From Pantoea sp. BAV 3049 (lineage in GTDB: Bacteria > Pseudomonadota > Gammaproteobacteria > Enterobacterales > Enterobacteriaceae): 64,000 bases of DNA. This document shows, piece by piece, positions 1-10,412 of this stretch. Under the pieces are notes generated by a model. The model ran no database searches and was not told the origin of the DNA. It saw nothing but the letters and a program-made list of their open reading frames with translations. How positions within the stretch are numbered: the stretch's first letter is position 1; the number at the start of each line of letters is the position of its first letter. Location of the stretch: the NCBI RefSeq assembly GCF_009765445.1, contig NZ_WHOY01000031.1, positions 896,273-960,272 of the forward strand. Reading direction: 5' to 3'. The position numbers and the translations under genes were made by a program.

Positions 1-71
1 CGGGTTACCCTCCTGACCCGGCCAGCTTCTGTTTTGCTTATCCCTGGCCTGTAAATAGCCTGCTTATTATT

Positions 72-80
72 TGTTATAAT
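72..80 (+). promoter_or_regulatory. Candidate extended -10 promoter for uspE
   Basis: TGTTATAAT fits the extended -10 form (TGN plus TATAAT) and lies about 80 bases before the uspE start. No convincing -35 is visible upstream, which is usual for extended -10 promoters. Seen by motif only. Confidence 0.4.
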
Positions 81-162
81 ATTGATCCGACTATAACTTT
101 TTCCTTTTGCACTCGCCGCTATTGGGCTATCTTTAACCTACCCAGCGTATGGAGAACCCGTT

Positions 163-1113
163 ATGGCCAAGTATCAAAACATTCTCGTAGCTATCGATCC
201 TCAACAGGACGATCAGCCAGCGCTCCGCCGTGCTGTTTATCTGAATCAGCGACTTGGCGGGCGGATCACCGCCTTCCTTCCTATCTACGACTTCTCGTAT
301 GAGATGACCACCCTGTTGTCGCCCGATGAACGCACCAACATGCGTAAAGGCGTTGTCAGCCAGCGCACGGAATGGATCCGCGAGCAGGCCAGGGCCTATC
401 TTGAGGCTGGCGTGGATATTGATGTCAAAGTGATCTGGCATAACCGCCCGTACGAGGCGATTATCCAGGAGGTGCTGAATGGCCGTTACGATCTGGTGAT
501 CAAAATGGCACACCAGCATGACCGTCTGCAGGCGGTGGTCTTCACCCCAACCGACTGGCATCTGCTGCGCAAATGTCCCTGCCCGGTTTGGATGGTGAAA
601 GATCAGCCGTGGCCGGAAGGCGGTAAAGCAGTGGTGGCCGTCAACCTTGCCAGTGAAGAACCGCATCATGACCCGCTCAACACCAAGCTGGTGAAAGAGA
701 CGCTGGAACTGGCGGAGATGGTTAATCATACCGAAGTGCACCTGGTGGGAGCCTATCCCATCACCCCGATCAATATCGCTATCGAACTGCCTGATTTCGA
801 TCCCAGCGTGTACAATGATGCAATCCGTGGGCAGCATCTGCTGGCGATGAAGGCCCTGCGGCAGAAATTCAGCATCGACGAGAAATTTACCCACGTCGAT
901 AAAGGCCTGCCAGAGGAAGTGATTCCGGATCTGGCCGCTCACCTGGATGCCGGTGTGGTGGTATTAGGAACGATTGGCCGTACCGGCCTGTCAGCCGCTT
1001 TCCTCGGAAATACCGCCGAACAGGTTATCGATCATCTGCGCTGCGATCTGCTGGCGATCAAGCCAGATGGCTTCAACTCGCCTGTGGAACTGGACGACGA
1101 CGAAGACGACTGA
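163..1113 (+). CDS. uspE: Universal stress protein UspE
   Basis: The product is a 316-residue tandem universal-stress protein, the same length as E. coli UspE. It begins [20 protein letters not shown], has one Usp domain at about residues 1-150 and a second at about 155-305, and ends in an acidic tail. The ATG at 163 is preceded by GGAGA at 151-155. UspE is a cytoplasmic protein linked to stress survival, motility and aggregation; its biochemical activity is not settled. In E. coli it lies next to fnr, which would be just outside the window. It converges on pntB, with a strong two-way terminator between them. Identification is secure from sequence recall. Confidence 0.95.
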   Translation: MAKYQNILVAIDPQQDDQPALRRAVYLNQRLGGRITAFLPIYDFSYEMTTLLSPDERTNMRKGVVSQRTEWIREQARAYLEAGVDIDVKVIWHNRPYEAIIQEVLNGRYDLVIKMAHQHDRLQAVVFTPTDWHLLRKCPCPVWMVKDQPWPEGGKAVVAVNLASEEPHHDPLNTKLVKETLELAEMVNHTEVHLVGAYPITPINIAIELPDFDPSVYNDAIRGQHLLAMKALRQKFSIDEKFTHVDKGLPEEVIPDLAAHLDAGVVVLGTIGRTGLSAAFLGNTAEQVIDHLRCDLLAIKPDGFNSPVELDDDEDD

Positions 1114-1131
1114 TCCCAGGTTTTAACGTAA

Positions 1132-1159
1132 AAAAGGGGCAGATTTTTCTGCCCCTTTT
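1132..1159. terminator. Bidirectional terminator between uspE and pntB
   Basis: A perfect 12-bp stem (AAAAGGGGCAGA / TCTGCCCCTTTT) with a TTTT loop carries an A run on the left and a T run on the right, so it can end transcripts from both convergent genes. Confidence 0.9.
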
Positions 1160-1188
1160 CGCTGGCCGCATCAGACTGGCCAAACAGA

Positions 1189-1214
1189 TGCCCCCGTTGA
1201 GGGGCATTTTGTTT
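1189..1214 (+). terminator. Second hairpin before the pntB stop
   Basis: TGCCCC / GGGGCA forms a 6-bp stem with a six-base loop followed by TTTTGTTT. It would back up termination of rightward transcripts from uspE and reaches the pntB stop codon. Confidence 0.5.
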
Positions 1215-2601
1215 ACAGTGCTTTCAGAATTGCATCAACGGTGGCTTTCGCATCGCCAAACAGCATCTGGGTGTTCTCTTTAAAGAATAGCGGATTCTGT
1301 ACCCCGGCGTAGCCGGTATTCATAGAACGCTTGAAGACCACCACATTTTGCGCCTTCCACACTTCCAGTACCGGCATGCCCGCAATCGGACTGCGCGGAT
1401 CTTCCTGCGCGGCCGGGTTGACGGTGTCGTTAGCGCCGATCACCAGCACGGTGTCAGTATCCGCGAAATCATCATTGATCTCGTCCATTTCCAGAACGAT
1501 ATCGTAAGGCACGCGGGCTTCGGCCAGCAGCACGTTCATATGACCAGGCAGACGACCGGCCACCGGGTGAATACCAAAACGAACTTTGATACCACGCGCA
1601 CGCAGCTTCTCGGTGATTTCAGCCACCGGATACTGTGCCTGCGCTACCGCCATGCCATAGCCCGGGGTGATGATTACCGTGCTGGAGTTTTTCAGGAGTT
1701 CAGCCGTACCCTGCGCATCAATCTCACGGTGCTCGCCCACTTCTTCGCTTTCACCGGTTGAGCTGCTGTCCGTCCCAAAGCCACCAGCAATCACGCTGAT
1801 AAACGAACGGTTCATCGCCTTACACATAATGTAAGAGAGGATCGCCCCGCTTGAGCCCACCAGCGCACCGGTGACGATCAACAGGTCGTTGCTGAGCATA
1901 AAGCCCGCCGCGGCCGCCGCCCAGCCTGAGTAGGAGTTGAGCATTGAGACCACCACCGGCATATCCGCCCCGCCGATAGACGCCACCAGATGCCAGCCGA
2001 AGGCCAGTGCTATCAGCGTCATAATGATCAGCGCAAACACTTCCGCCACGGTGCTGTCAGTACGCACAAAGATGATCAGCATGCATAACGAAACCACCAG
2101 CGCCAGCAGGTTCAGCTTATGGCGATGCGGCAGCATCAGTGGACGGGAAGAGATCTTACCGCGCAGCTTGCCAAAAGCGACCAACGAACCGGTGAAGGTC
2201 ACCGCACCGATAAAGATACCGATGAACACTTCGGTCAGATGGATATTTTCCATCACCGCTTCCAGACCTGGCGCGTGATCCAGGTAACTGTTAAAGCCTA
2301 CCAGCACCGCAGCCAGACCAACGAAGCTGTGCAGCACGGCCACCAGCTCTGGCATTTCGGTCATTTCGACCTTCTTCGCCAGACGAATACCGATCGTGCC
2401 ACCAATAACCATTGCCAGCAGAACCCAGGCAACGTTGCCGCTGTCCGGACCCAGAATGGTCGCCAGCAGTGCAATTGCCATCCCACTGATGCCGAACAGG
2501 TTGCCCTGTTTGGACGTTTCATGTTTCGACAGCCCGGCCAGGCTGCAAATAAAAAGAATTGCGGCAACAATGTATGCTGCAGTCACTAATCCGCCAGACA
2601 T
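1213..2601 (-). CDS. pntB: NAD(P) transhydrogenase subunit beta
   Basis: The 462-residue product equals E. coli PntB in length. The N-terminal half (about residues 1-260) is a bundle of hydrophobic helices; the C-terminal part (from about residue 290) is the cytoplasmic NADP(H)-binding domain III, with [20 protein letters not shown] and the [11 protein letters not shown] stretch. With PntA it forms the inner-membrane proton-translocating transhydrogenase that makes NADPH from NADH. It is the second gene of pntAB, 10 bases after the pntA stop, and is transcribed leftward toward the shared terminator. Confidence 0.96.
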   Translation of the reverse strand: MSGGLVTAAYIVAAILFICSLAGLSKHETSKQGNLFGISGMAIALLATILGPDSGNVAWVLLAMVIGGTIGIRLAKKVEMTEMPELVAVLHSFVGLAAVLVGFNSYLDHAPGLEAVMENIHLTEVFIGIFIGAVTFTGSLVAFGKLRGKISSRPLMLPHRHKLNLLALVVSLCMLIIFVRTDSTVAEVFALIIMTLIALAFGWHLVASIGGADMPVVVSMLNSYSGWAAAAAGFMLSNDLLIVTGALVGSSGAILSYIMCKAMNRSFISVIAGGFGTDSSSTGESEEVGEHREIDAQGTAELLKNSSTVIITPGYGMAVAQAQYPVAEITEKLRARGIKVRFGIHPVAGRLPGHMNVLLAEARVPYDIVLEMDEINDDFADTDTVLVIGANDTVNPAAQEDPRSPIAGMPVLEVWKAQNVVVFKRSMNTGYAGVQNPLFFKENTQMLFGDAKATVDAILKAL

Positions 2602-2611
2602 TGATTACCCC

Positions 2612-4144
2612 TTAGTTCTTACGAAACATTTTCAGCATGCGCTGAGTAACGGTGAATCCACCGAAGATGTTGATGCTGGCAATCAGCACGGCGATAAAGG
2701 ACAGGAAACTGACCCAGCCGCCATGACCGATTTGCAGCACAGCACCGACCACAATGATGCCGGAAATGGCATTGGTCACCGACATTAACGGGGTATGCAG
2801 AGCATGACTGACGTTCCACACCACGTAGTAACCCACCACGCAGGAGAGGGCAAATACGGTAAAGTGCGAGAGGAACGCAGGCGGAGCCACGTTGGCTAAC
2901 CAGCCAAACAGCACAATAGCCAGCACGAACAGCGCATATTTACGGTACGGCGAGGCCGGTTTCTCTTCCACCTTTTCGGCCACTTTCGCAGCTGCAGGCG
3001 CAGCTTTCGGCGCGGCTGATACCTGAATTGGTGGCGCTGGCCAGGTCACTTCACCATCACGGATTACGGTGACACCGCGAATAACCACATCTTCGAAATC
3101 AATGGTGATGTCGCCGTTTTTCTCTTTGCACAGCAGCTTCAGCAGGTTCACCAGGTTGGTACCATAAAGCTGAGAAGACTGGGTCGGCAAACGGCCTGGC
3201 AGATCGGTATAACCGATAATCTTCACGCCATTTTCGGTAGTGGTCACCTGATCCGCTACGGTCAGCTCACAGTTACCGCCGGTTTGCGCCGCCAGATCGA
3301 CAATCACGCTGCCTGGCTTCATCGAAGCCACCATCTCTGCGGTGATCAGCTTTGGTGCCGGACGGCCTGGGATCAGCGCGGTGGTAACAATAATATCCAC
3401 TTCTTCTGCCTGAGCGGCAAACAGGGCCATCTCCGCTTTAATAAAGGCTTCGGACATCACTTTGGCATAGCCATCACCGCTGCCCGCTTCCTCTTCAAAA
3501 TCCAGTTCGAGGAACTCGGCACCCATACTCTGCACCTGCTCTTTGACTTCAGGGCGGGTATCAAATGCGCGGACGATTGCACCGAGGCTGTTGGCCGCAC
3601 CGATCGCGGCCAGACCGGCCACACCAGCCCCAATCACCATCACCTTCGCCGGTGGCACTTTGCCTGCAGCGGTGATCTGGCCGGTAAAGAAGCGGCCAAA
3701 CTCATGCGCAGCTTCGACAATTGCACGATAACCGGCGATGTTCGCCATTGAGCTCAGGGCATCAAGGGATTGTGCACGAGATATACGCGGCACCGCATCC
3801 ATCGACATCACCGTGACCTTACGGGCAGCCAGTTTTTCCAGCAATTCCGGATTCTGAGCAGGCCAGATAAAGCTCACCAGCGTGCTGCCTTCACGGGTCA
3901 ACGCGATCTCTTCATCCGTTGGCGCATTAACCTTAAGAACGATATCGGACTGCCAGACAGTGGCGGTATCAGTGAGTGTTGCACCGGCAGCGACATAAGC
4001 AGCGTCATCAAAACTAGCCAGCTTACCTGCCCCGCTTTCAACGGCGACGCTGAAGCCCAAAGCCAGCAGTTGCTCAACCGTTTTCGGCGTGGCAGCCACT
4101 CGTGCTTCGTTGGGCAATCGCTCTTTGGTAATTCCAATTAGCAT
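2612..4144 (-). CDS. pntA: NAD(P) transhydrogenase subunit alpha
   Basis: From the ATG at 4144 the product is 510 residues ([20 protein letters not shown]...), the E. coli PntA length. An upstream in-frame ATG at 4162 would add six residues, but AGGGA just before 4144 and the family N-terminus favour the shorter form. Domain I binds NAD(H), with a Rossmann motif [20 protein letters not shown] near residue 170. After an alanine- and lysine-rich linker (about 385-405) four hydrophobic helices form the PntA membrane part. First gene of the pntAB operon; partner of PntB. Confidence 0.95.
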   Translation of the reverse strand: MLIGITKERLPNEARVAATPKTVEQLLALGFSVAVESGAGKLASFDDAAYVAAGATLTDTATVWQSDIVLKVNAPTDEEIALTREGSTLVSFIWPAQNPELLEKLAARKVTVMSMDAVPRISRAQSLDALSSMANIAGYRAIVEAAHEFGRFFTGQITAAGKVPPAKVMVIGAGVAGLAAIGAANSLGAIVRAFDTRPEVKEQVQSMGAEFLELDFEEEAGSGDGYAKVMSEAFIKAEMALFAAQAEEVDIIVTTALIPGRPAPKLITAEMVASMKPGSVIVDLAAQTGGNCELTVADQVTTTENGVKIIGYTDLPGRLPTQSSQLYGTNLVNLLKLLCKEKNGDITIDFEDVVIRGVTVIRDGEVTWPAPPIQVSAAPKAAPAAAKVAEKVEEKPASPYRKYALFVLAIVLFGWLANVAPPAFLSHFTVFALSCVVGYYVVWNVSHALHTPLMSVTNAISGIIVVGAVLQIGHGGWVSFLSFIAVLIASINIFGGFTVTQRMLKMFRKN

Positions 4145-4662
4145 AATATTCCCTTTCATCAAAGGTGATGGAGATTGATCCTCGCTGCGCTGGCCCGAAC
4201 TGGCCCTCGCAGGAACTGTTGCAAACTGTTTATAACCTACTGAAATTATGACTTACGATCCAGCCGTCCTGCGCGCATTTCTCCGCTTTTCATATAAAAA
4301 TTCAGAGGCAAGTCCCAATAACGCTATATCGGCACTGAATTTAACTGGAAATTACGCATAATCTGCTAACGAAATCCGGGATGACATTGCAGGACGGAGG
4401 TTAAAAAACATTATTTAACAAAGAATTAACTATATAACAGGTAACAATAACCGCCATAACTGGTAAGTGGGTGACAAAAGCCGCAATTTAACATTTCTTT
4501 AATATCTTGCTGCCCGTGACTTTTCCCCGCAGCCCTGTTTCGCTCAAAATGGCTGAGACAGGATGCATTATTACATGCAATAATCGGCAGCTAATCTGTT
4601 ACACATCAAGAGTCCAGCACGTTTTCGTACTCATTTTTTGCGTAAGGCGAAGGATTATTTTT
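4145..4662. other. Long divergent intergenic region pntA-ydgH
   Basis: About 520 bases separate the divergent pntA and ydgH. The stretch is AT-rich around 4400-4510 and must hold both promoters and the 5' leaders. A weak inverted repeat (ATTATT...AATAAT near 4567-4584) is visible, but I see no convincing terminator, known sRNA or named operator. An open frame in phase with ydgH extends back to 4507 but has no family support. Confidence 0.5.
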
Positions 4663-5613
4663 ATGAAGCTGAAGAATACCATTCTGGCATCAGCCCTGTT
4701 GTCACTCACATCATTATCCGCTTATGCGGCACAGGAATTGACGCCAGAAAAAGCGGCATCACTGAAGCCATTCGATCGTATTGCGATTTCAGGCCGCTTT
4801 AATGCGATTGGTGATGCGAGCGATGCCATCTCTAAACGTGCCGATGAACTGGGTGCGGCTTCCTACTATATTCAGGGGATCAACGACAGCAACGGCAACA
4901 GCGGTAACTGGCGTGTGGTGGCAGACCTATATCATGCAGATGCGCCAGAGGCCACTAAAAACCAGGATCGTGTGATCAACGGCGTTCGTGAGTTGACCAA
5001 AAGTGAAGCCTACAAGCTGGAGCCTTACGATACCGTCTCTATCAGCGGCTTTTACCGCAGCCAGCCGGATGTGAACGATGCCATCACCAAGCAGGCAAAA
5101 AGCAAAGGTGCTGCTTCCTTCTTTATTATCCGTCAGATTGACGCCAACAGCGGCGGCAACCAGTACATTACTGCTTATATCTATAAAGCGGATGCGCCGG
5201 AGCGTAAAGTACAGTCCCCTGACCTGATCCCGGCGGATTCTCAGGCGGGCAAAGCCGCCCTGGCAGCCGGTGGCGCTGCCGCCAAAACCGTGCAGATCCC
5301 CGGCGTCGCCTCTTCTGAAACCCCAAGCACTAAAGTGGGTCGTTTCTTTGAGACTCAGTCTTCTACGGGTCAGCGCTACACTGTTAAAACACCAGACGGT
5401 AAAAGCGTGCAGGAAGTTAACGCTGTTACCGCCGCGCAGATGCAGCCGTTTGACAGCGTGACCTTCACCGGTCACTTCGGTACCCCTACCGAAATCTCTG
5501 ACGCCGTGGGCCGTGCCGCTATCGATAAGGGCGCGAAGTACTACCATATCACCCGTCAGTGGTCCAATCAGAGCGGCGGTAACCTCACCGTTTCTGCTGA
5601 CCTGTTTAAGTAA
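4663..5613 (+). CDS. ydgH: Periplasmic DUF1471 triple-repeat protein YdgH
   Basis: The 316-residue product starts at the ATG at 4663, preceded by GAAGGA. The first 22 residues (MKLKNTILASALLSLTSLSA then YA) form a cleavable signal peptide. Three DUF1471 (YhcN/BhsA-type) repeats follow at about residues 24-92, 104-180 and 245-316, each with a pattern like LxPFDxxxxSGxF...DA...A..KGAxxYxI. Family members are small periplasmic stress or biofilm proteins; the molecular role of YdgH is not defined. A hydrophilic linker at about 185-240 separates repeats two and three. The gene lies between pntAB and ydgI as in E. coli. Confidence 0.93.
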   Translation: MKLKNTILASALLSLTSLSAYAAQELTPEKAASLKPFDRIAISGRFNAIGDASDAISKRADELGAASYYIQGINDSNGNSGNWRVVADLYHADAPEATKNQDRVINGVRELTKSEAYKLEPYDTVSISGFYRSQPDVNDAITKQAKSKGAASFFIIRQIDANSGGNQYITAYIYKADAPERKVQSPDLIPADSQAGKAALAAGGAAAKTVQIPGVASSETPSTKVGRFFETQSSTGQRYTVKTPDGKSVQEVNAVTAAQMQPFDSVTFTGHFGTPTEISDAVGRAAIDKGAKYYHITRQWSNQSGGNLTVSADLFK

Positions 5614-5839
5614 GCTTTAAAGGAGGCGGCTTTCGGTCGCCTCCGCCATGCATAATCTTCCGCTGCATTTTGCATAACCACGCATCTTTTCGTCCCCTCC
5701 GCATTGCATCTGTCTGGCTCACTCCGTAAAATCGCCGCCGGTTTACGGGGCATTCATTCAATTTTAAGCGCAGCCGGTCGAATTAAAAACGCATCATTGC
5801 CGCTGTAATGGTTTTTTATTCTGCATTTGGGATGCTTTT

Positions 5840-7231
5840 TTGGACAAAAAATTAGGTCTTACCGCTCTCACGGCGCTGGTTCTGAGTTCCATGCTCGGCG
5901 CAGGCGTTTTCAGCCTGCCACAGAACATGGCCGCTGTCGCCAGCCCGGCAGCCCTGCTGATTGGCTGGGCAATTACCGGCGCGGGGATTATTTTACTGTC
6001 GCTGGCGCTGCTGCTGCTGACCCGCCTGAAACCTGAGCTGGACGGCGGGATCTTCACCTACGCCCGCGCAGGCTTTGGCGAACTGGTCGGTTTCTGCTCC
6101 GCCTGGGGCTACTGGCTGTGTGCGGTGATCGCCAACGTTTCCTACCTGGTGATTGTCTTTTCGGCACTGAGCTTTTTCACCGACTCTCCAGGCCATGTGG
6201 TGTTTGGCGATGGCAATACCTGGCAGGCAATTCTCGGTGCGTCGGTCCTGCTGTGGCTGGTGCACTGGCTGGTGCTGCGCGGCGTGCAAACTGCGGCCAG
6301 CATTAACCTGGCCGCCACGCTGGGCAAAATGGTGCCGCTTGGACTGTTTATTGTGCTGGCGGTGCTGGGCTTTAATTACGATCGCTTCCACTTTGACTTC
6401 ACCGGGCTGAAGCTGGGTACACCCGTCTGGCAGCAGGTGAAAGACACCATGCTAATCACCCTGTGGGTATTTATCGGAGTGGAAGGCGCAGTGGTGGTTT
6501 CGGCCAGGGCACGAAACAAAAAAGATGTGGGCCGTGCCACTTTGCTGGCCGTAATGGCTGCTCTGGTGGTGTACCTGCTGGTCACCCTGCTCGCATTGGG
6601 GATCGTCCCGCGGGCAGAACTGGCTGAGATGCGCAACCCCTCAATGGCCGGCCTGATGACTCAACTGATTGGTCACTGGGGCAATATGATCATTGCGCCA
6701 GGGTTGGTTGTCTCGGTATGTGGCGCTTATCTGAGCTGGACGATCATGGCGGCAGAAGTACCGATGATGGCGGCCAGGCACGGTGCATTCCCCCGTTCGC
6801 TGGCAAGACAGAACCGGCATGGCGCACCTGCTGCCTCCCTGTGGCTGACCAACATCAGTATTCAGGTCTGTCTGGTGCTGATCTGGCTGACCGGTTCGGA
6901 TTACAACACGCTGTTGACTATCGCTTCAGAGATGGTGCTGGTGCCCTATTTCCTGGTCGGCGCTTATCTGTTTAAGGTGGCCCGTTCTCTCAACCGGCCT
7001 GTAGTGATGGTGATAGCCGTGGGCGCAAGCGCTTATAGCCTGTGGCTGCTTTATGCCTCTGGCCCGCTGCATCTGCTGCTGTCGGTGGTGTTGTATGCTC
7101 CCGGCGTTCTGCTGTTTCTGTTTGCCCGCCGCGGTGGAAGAAGCAGCGTAAAACTTAGCGGTTTGGAAAAAGTGGGGATGCTGTTGCTGATTGCCGGTTC
7201 AGCTCCGGCGATGTGGATGCTGGTGCGGTAA
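5840..7231 (+). CDS. ydgI: APC-family arginine/ornithine antiporter-like YdgI
   Basis: The 463-residue product is closely similar to E. coli YdgI, an ArcD-type basic amino acid/polyamine antiporter. The start MDKKLGLTALTALVLSSMLG uses a TTG codon at 5840, with GGGATG upstream as a likely ribosome site; no in-frame ATG fits the family N-terminus. Twelve to thirteen hydrophobic segments span nearly the whole length, and the APC motif SSMLGAGVFSLP lies in the first helix. It is an inner-membrane carrier; the substrate is inferred from the family. Its stop abuts the stop of the convergent unknown gene. Confidence 0.9.
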   Translation: MDKKLGLTALTALVLSSMLGAGVFSLPQNMAAVASPAALLIGWAITGAGIILLSLALLLLTRLKPELDGGIFTYARAGFGELVGFCSAWGYWLCAVIANVSYLVIVFSALSFFTDSPGHVVFGDGNTWQAILGASVLLWLVHWLVLRGVQTAASINLAATLGKMVPLGLFIVLAVLGFNYDRFHFDFTGLKLGTPVWQQVKDTMLITLWVFIGVEGAVVVSARARNKKDVGRATLLAVMAALVVYLLVTLLALGIVPRAELAEMRNPSMAGLMTQLIGHWGNMIIAPGLVVSVCGAYLSWTIMAAEVPMMAARHGAFPRSLARQNRHGAPAASLWLTNISIQVCLVLIWLTGSDYNTLLTIASEMVLVPYFLVGAYLFKVARSLNRPVVMVIAVGASAYSLWLLYASGPLHLLLSVVLYAPGVLLFLFARRGGRSSVKLSGLEKVGMLLLIAGSAPAMWMLVR

Positions 7232-7651
7232 TCAGTGCGAATGCGAAAAGGCAGGCAGGGTGACCGTCAGTCGGTCATCATACTGCTCAAGATCCAGCGA
7301 CTTGACGTACTCCAGGCGAATACCTTTAAGTTGCTGCTCTGAAAGCGGGTAAGGCAGTAAAATATCGAACTGCGAGATGTGCTGTTGTTCAGCTAACGTT
7401 ATCAATCGGGCAATATTAATCTCATCACTCACCTGGGTGGAGATGATCTGTAATGCCAGCACCTTCAGCCGTTCTGAAGGGGCACCGGGCAGATCCTGCG
7501 ACTTTCGGGTGACCATGCCAAAGATGGGCATTACGCCGTAGATAGCGTCGACAAAACTCCAGCGTTTTTTGCATGAAGCCGCAAGAAAATCGATGTAATT
7601 GAGGCAGATATGGTCACTGTGTACTGCTGGAGCCAGTTCTTTATCCAACAC
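7232..7651 (-). CDS. Unrecognised 139-residue protein
   Basis: The frame starts at a GTG at 7651 with GGAGAG just upstream and ends directly against the ydgI stop. The product is soluble-looking with no signal peptide or membrane segment. Notable parts are a Cys-Lys-Lys-Arg-Trp motif near residues 27-31, a helical middle (SERLKVLALQIISTQVSDEI), and a His-rich C-terminus ending HSH. In E. coli folM and ydgC occupy this interval, and this protein resembles neither. Codon use looks like the neighbours. Divergent from rstA. Function unknown. Confidence 0.6.
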   Translation of the reverse strand: MLDKELAPAVHSDHICLNYIDFLAASCKKRWSFVDAIYGVMPIFGMVTRKSQDLPGAPSERLKVLALQIISTQVSDEINIARLITLAEQQHISQFDILLPYPLSEQQLKGIRLEYVKSLDLEQYDDRLTVTLPAFSHSH

Positions 7652-7824
7652 TATGCTCTCCTTTCACCGAAAAAAATCTCCCGGGCGGCCTGAAGCAACC
7701 CTGCGGATATAATGGCATATTTAGTGACTCCTTTACTATACATCGAGAGTTATTTAGCGCGGAGACATAGTAGTCCCTGTTAACAAATAGTAATCTAACC
7801 TTTCCTCCTCAGATAAATAGCGCT

Positions 7825-8553
7825 ATGAACAAAATCGTTTTCGTGGAAGATGACCAGGATGTGGGTGAACTGATTGCAGCTTATCTGTGCCGCCATGACA
7901 TTGAAGTCATTGTGGAAAGTCGCGGTGACCGGGCTGAAGCTACCATCGCCGCCGCCAATCCGGACCTGGTGATGCTGGACATTATGCTGCCAGGCAAAGA
8001 TGGGATGACCCTGTGCCGCGACCTGCGGGCCGGTAAAATCTGGTCGGGGCCTATCGTGCTGCTGACCTCACTGGACAGCGATATGAACCATATTTTGTCG
8101 CTGGAAATGGGGGCGAATGACTATATTCTGAAAACTACCCCACCCGCTGTTTTACTGGCACGCCTGCGTTTACATCTGCGCCAGGCCGGGACGCATGCTC
8201 AGAGTGACGAGATTGCCCCTGCGGTTCCTGGACAAAAAACGTTGCGCTTTGGCACGCTGTCTGTCGATCCGATTAACCGTCAGGTCACGCTGGGGAGTGA
8301 AATCATCGCCCTTTCCACCGCCGACTTTGATCTGCTGTGGGAACTGGCTACGCATGCCGGTTCGATCCTGAACCGTGACGCACTGCTGAAAAACCTGCGC
8401 GGGGTCAGCTATGACGGCATGGATCGCAGTATTGATGTGGCAATTTCCCGCCTGCGCAAAAAGCTGCTGGACAGCGCAACGGAGCCCTATCGCATCAAAA
8501 CTATTCGTAATAAAGGGTATCTGTTTGCACCGCATGCCTGGGATGCGCAATAA
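7825..8553 (+). CDS. rstA: Response regulator RstA
   Basis: The 242-residue OmpR/PhoB-type regulator has a receiver domain at about residues 1-120, with acidic pocket residues near 9-10 and the phosphate-accepting Asp52 in VMLDIMLPGKDG. A C-terminal winged-helix DNA-binding domain covers about 140-240 (LSTADFDLLWELATHAG, DVAISRLRKKL). Length and sequence match E. coli RstA closely. In enterobacteria rstAB is activated by PhoP, and RstA controls asr, csgD and others. Here the partner sensor gene rstB is about 530 bases downstream instead of adjacent, with a small gene between. Confidence 0.96.
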   Translation: MNKIVFVEDDQDVGELIAAYLCRHDIEVIVESRGDRAEATIAAANPDLVMLDIMLPGKDGMTLCRDLRAGKIWSGPIVLLTSLDSDMNHILSLEMGANDYILKTTPPAVLLARLRLHLRQAGTHAQSDEIAPAVPGQKTLRFGTLSVDPINRQVTLGSEIIALSTADFDLLWELATHAGSILNRDALLKNLRGVSYDGMDRSIDVAISRLRKKLLDSATEPYRIKTIRNKGYLFAPHAWDAQ

Positions 8554-8688
8554 AGCAGCTTTTACCATTGCCCCATTTATACGGTTCAACTCTTCATAAT
8601 TCAGCCAAAACCGCAAAAGAAGGATTGCTGATGATATTATGAGGCTGATTAAGTTAAAAAATCATCACGCTTGTTTTGGGATGATTTT

Positions 8689-8928
8689 ATGAATAATATC
8701 ATTGTTGTCTGCATTCCATCAGTTGCTTTGATAATATTCTCTTTTAGCTGCTTTCTTGCCCGATCGCGCGATCCCTTCGATTACAATGCTTTCAATATTT
8801 GTGTTTATTTCAAAATGTATTTTTCATCAACAATCCCCTTAACTCAGTCCTTTCTGAAAAACGAAGAAAATAAAAGCCGACGTGATATCGCTATCAGAGA
8901 TAAGCTGAAACTCTCCGATCCATGGTGA
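8689..8928 (+). CDS. Small predicted membrane protein between rstA and rstB
   Basis: A 79-residue frame starts at the ATG at 8689 with GGGA upstream. Its N-terminus is strongly hydrophobic (NNIIVVCIPSVALIIFSFSC, one membrane helix) followed by a polar tail with many Asn, Lys and Arg. The base composition is visibly richer in A+T than rstA and rstB. It interrupts a gene pair that is adjacent in E. coli, so it is probably an acquired orphan. I do not recognise it, and expression is unproven. Confidence 0.45.
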   Translation: MNNIIVVCIPSVALIIFSFSCFLARSRDPFDYNAFNICVYFKMYFSSTIPLTQSFLKNEENKSRRDIAIRDKLKLSDPW

Positions 8929-9083
8929 GAAATCACAAACAATGGTTTACACAGTGCGCTGCGCGTGGATAAATGCACTGGATGACGGTCAGATAAGCAC
9001 ACTGGCGGTTACATTACCGTTCCCGACATGCCCTTGCCAGCGGGGGAAGCATTGGTAACTTATTGTTTTAATGGTGATGAATA

Positions 9084-10385
9084 ATGAGAAAGCTCTTTAT
9101 CCAATTCTATCTTCTGCTGTTTGTCTGCTTTCTGGTTATGGCCATGCTGGTCGGGCTGGTTTACAAATTTACCGCCGAACGAGCCGGGCGTCAGTCGATG
9201 GACGATCTGATGAAAAGCTCGTTGTATCTGATGCGCAGCGAGCTGCGTGAAATACCACCGCGCGACTGGAATAAAACCATTGATAATCTGGAGCTGAATC
9301 TGTCGTTCAAACTCCATATTGAACCGATGAGCAAATACCAGCTCGATCCGGTTACTTTGCGCCGCCTGCGCGCCGGAGAGATTGTGGCGCTGGATGATGA
9401 ATACACCTTCCTGCAGCATATTCCCCGCAGCCATTATGTGCTGGCCGTTGGGCCAATCCCTTATCTGTTTTTCCTGCATGAAATGCGCATTCTTGATATC
9501 GCGCTGCTGGCGTTTATTGGTATTTCACTGGCGTTGCCGGTGTTTATCTGGATGCGTCCGCACTGGAAGGACATGCTGCGGCTGGAGTCGGCGGCTCAGC
9601 GATTGGGTCAGGGGCATCTGGATGAACGCATTCACTTTGACAGTGCTTCCAGCCTGCTGCGCCTTGGGGTGGCCTTTAACCAAATGGCTGACAATATCAA
9701 CACGCTGGTCGCCAGTAAAAAGCAACTGATCGACGGCATTGCCCATGAGTTGCGTACACCGCTGGTACGCCTGCGATACCGGCTGGAAATGAGTGACAAC
9801 TTAAGCGATGACGAAGCGGCTGCGCTGAACCGGGATATTGGCCAGCTGGAGGCATTGATCGAAGAGCTGCTGACCTATGCCCGCCTGGACCGGCCCAAAG
9901 TCGATCTCAGCCTGCAGTCGCTGGATCTGGCTGAGTGGCTGGGTGAGCGACTGGATGATATCCGCTCTGTTCATCCCGAATTTGAGATTGAGCTGAACAC
10001 TCCGCAGCGGCAGAACGTCGGCGTAGCGGACACCCGCCTGATGGAGCGTGTACTCGATAACCTGGTGAATAATGCCCTGCGCTATGCAGGCAAGCACCTG
10101 CGCGTCGGCCTGTGGTTTGACGGTAACGTTGCCTGCCTGCAGGTTGAGGATGACGGTCCGGGCATCCCGCAGGCCGAACGCGAGCGGGTATTTGAGCCGT
10201 TCGTCCGCCTCGATCCCAGCCGTGACCGTGCTACCGGCGGCTGCGGTCTGGGTCTGGCTATCGTCCACTCCGTTGCCCAGGCATTTGGTGGCCACGTGGT
10301 CATTGACGCCAGCCCGCTTGGCGGTGCAAGCGTTCGCTTTTGCTGGCCGGTTGATTTACCCTTAACTCCTCCCCGCGCTGCCTGA
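9084..10385 (+). CDS. rstB: Sensor histidine kinase RstB
   Basis: The 433-residue product matches E. coli RstB in length. An N-terminal membrane helix (about residues 4-26), a periplasmic sensor region, a second helix (about 135-157), a HAMP linker and a HisKA domain are visible, with His221 in GIAHELRTPLVRLRY. The ATPase domain carries NALRYAG (N box), DDGPGIP (G1) and GGCGLGLAIVHS (G2). It phosphorylates RstA. The insertion between rstA and rstB means rstB may depend on read-through or on its own promoter in 8929-9083. Confidence 0.95.
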   Translation: MRKLFIQFYLLLFVCFLVMAMLVGLVYKFTAERAGRQSMDDLMKSSLYLMRSELREIPPRDWNKTIDNLELNLSFKLHIEPMSKYQLDPVTLRRLRAGEIVALDDEYTFLQHIPRSHYVLAVGPIPYLFFLHEMRILDIALLAFIGISLALPVFIWMRPHWKDMLRLESAAQRLGQGHLDERIHFDSASSLLRLGVAFNQMADNINTLVASKKQLIDGIAHELRTPLVRLRYRLEMSDNLSDDEAAALNRDIGQLEALIEELLTYARLDRPKVDLSLQSLDLAEWLGERLDDIRSVHPEFEIELNTPQRQNVGVADTRLMERVLDNLVNNALRYAGKHLRVGLWFDGNVACLQVEDDGPGIPQAERERVFEPFVRLDPSRDRATGGCGLGLAIVHSVAQAFGGHVVIDASPLGGASVRFCWPVDLPLTPPRAA

Positions 10386-10412
10386 CAGCGCCCGAAAACG
10401 TCAAGGATACCC

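Noticed and set aside
133-942. Long minus-strand open frame opposite uspE
   Set aside because: It mirrors the codon pattern of uspE, has no ribosome site or family features, and uspE is unambiguous.
7700-7824. Possible PhoP box upstream of rstA
   Set aside because: TGTTAA and GTTATTTA words are present, but no pair fits the (T/G)GTTTA-N5-(T/G)GTTTA pattern well enough.
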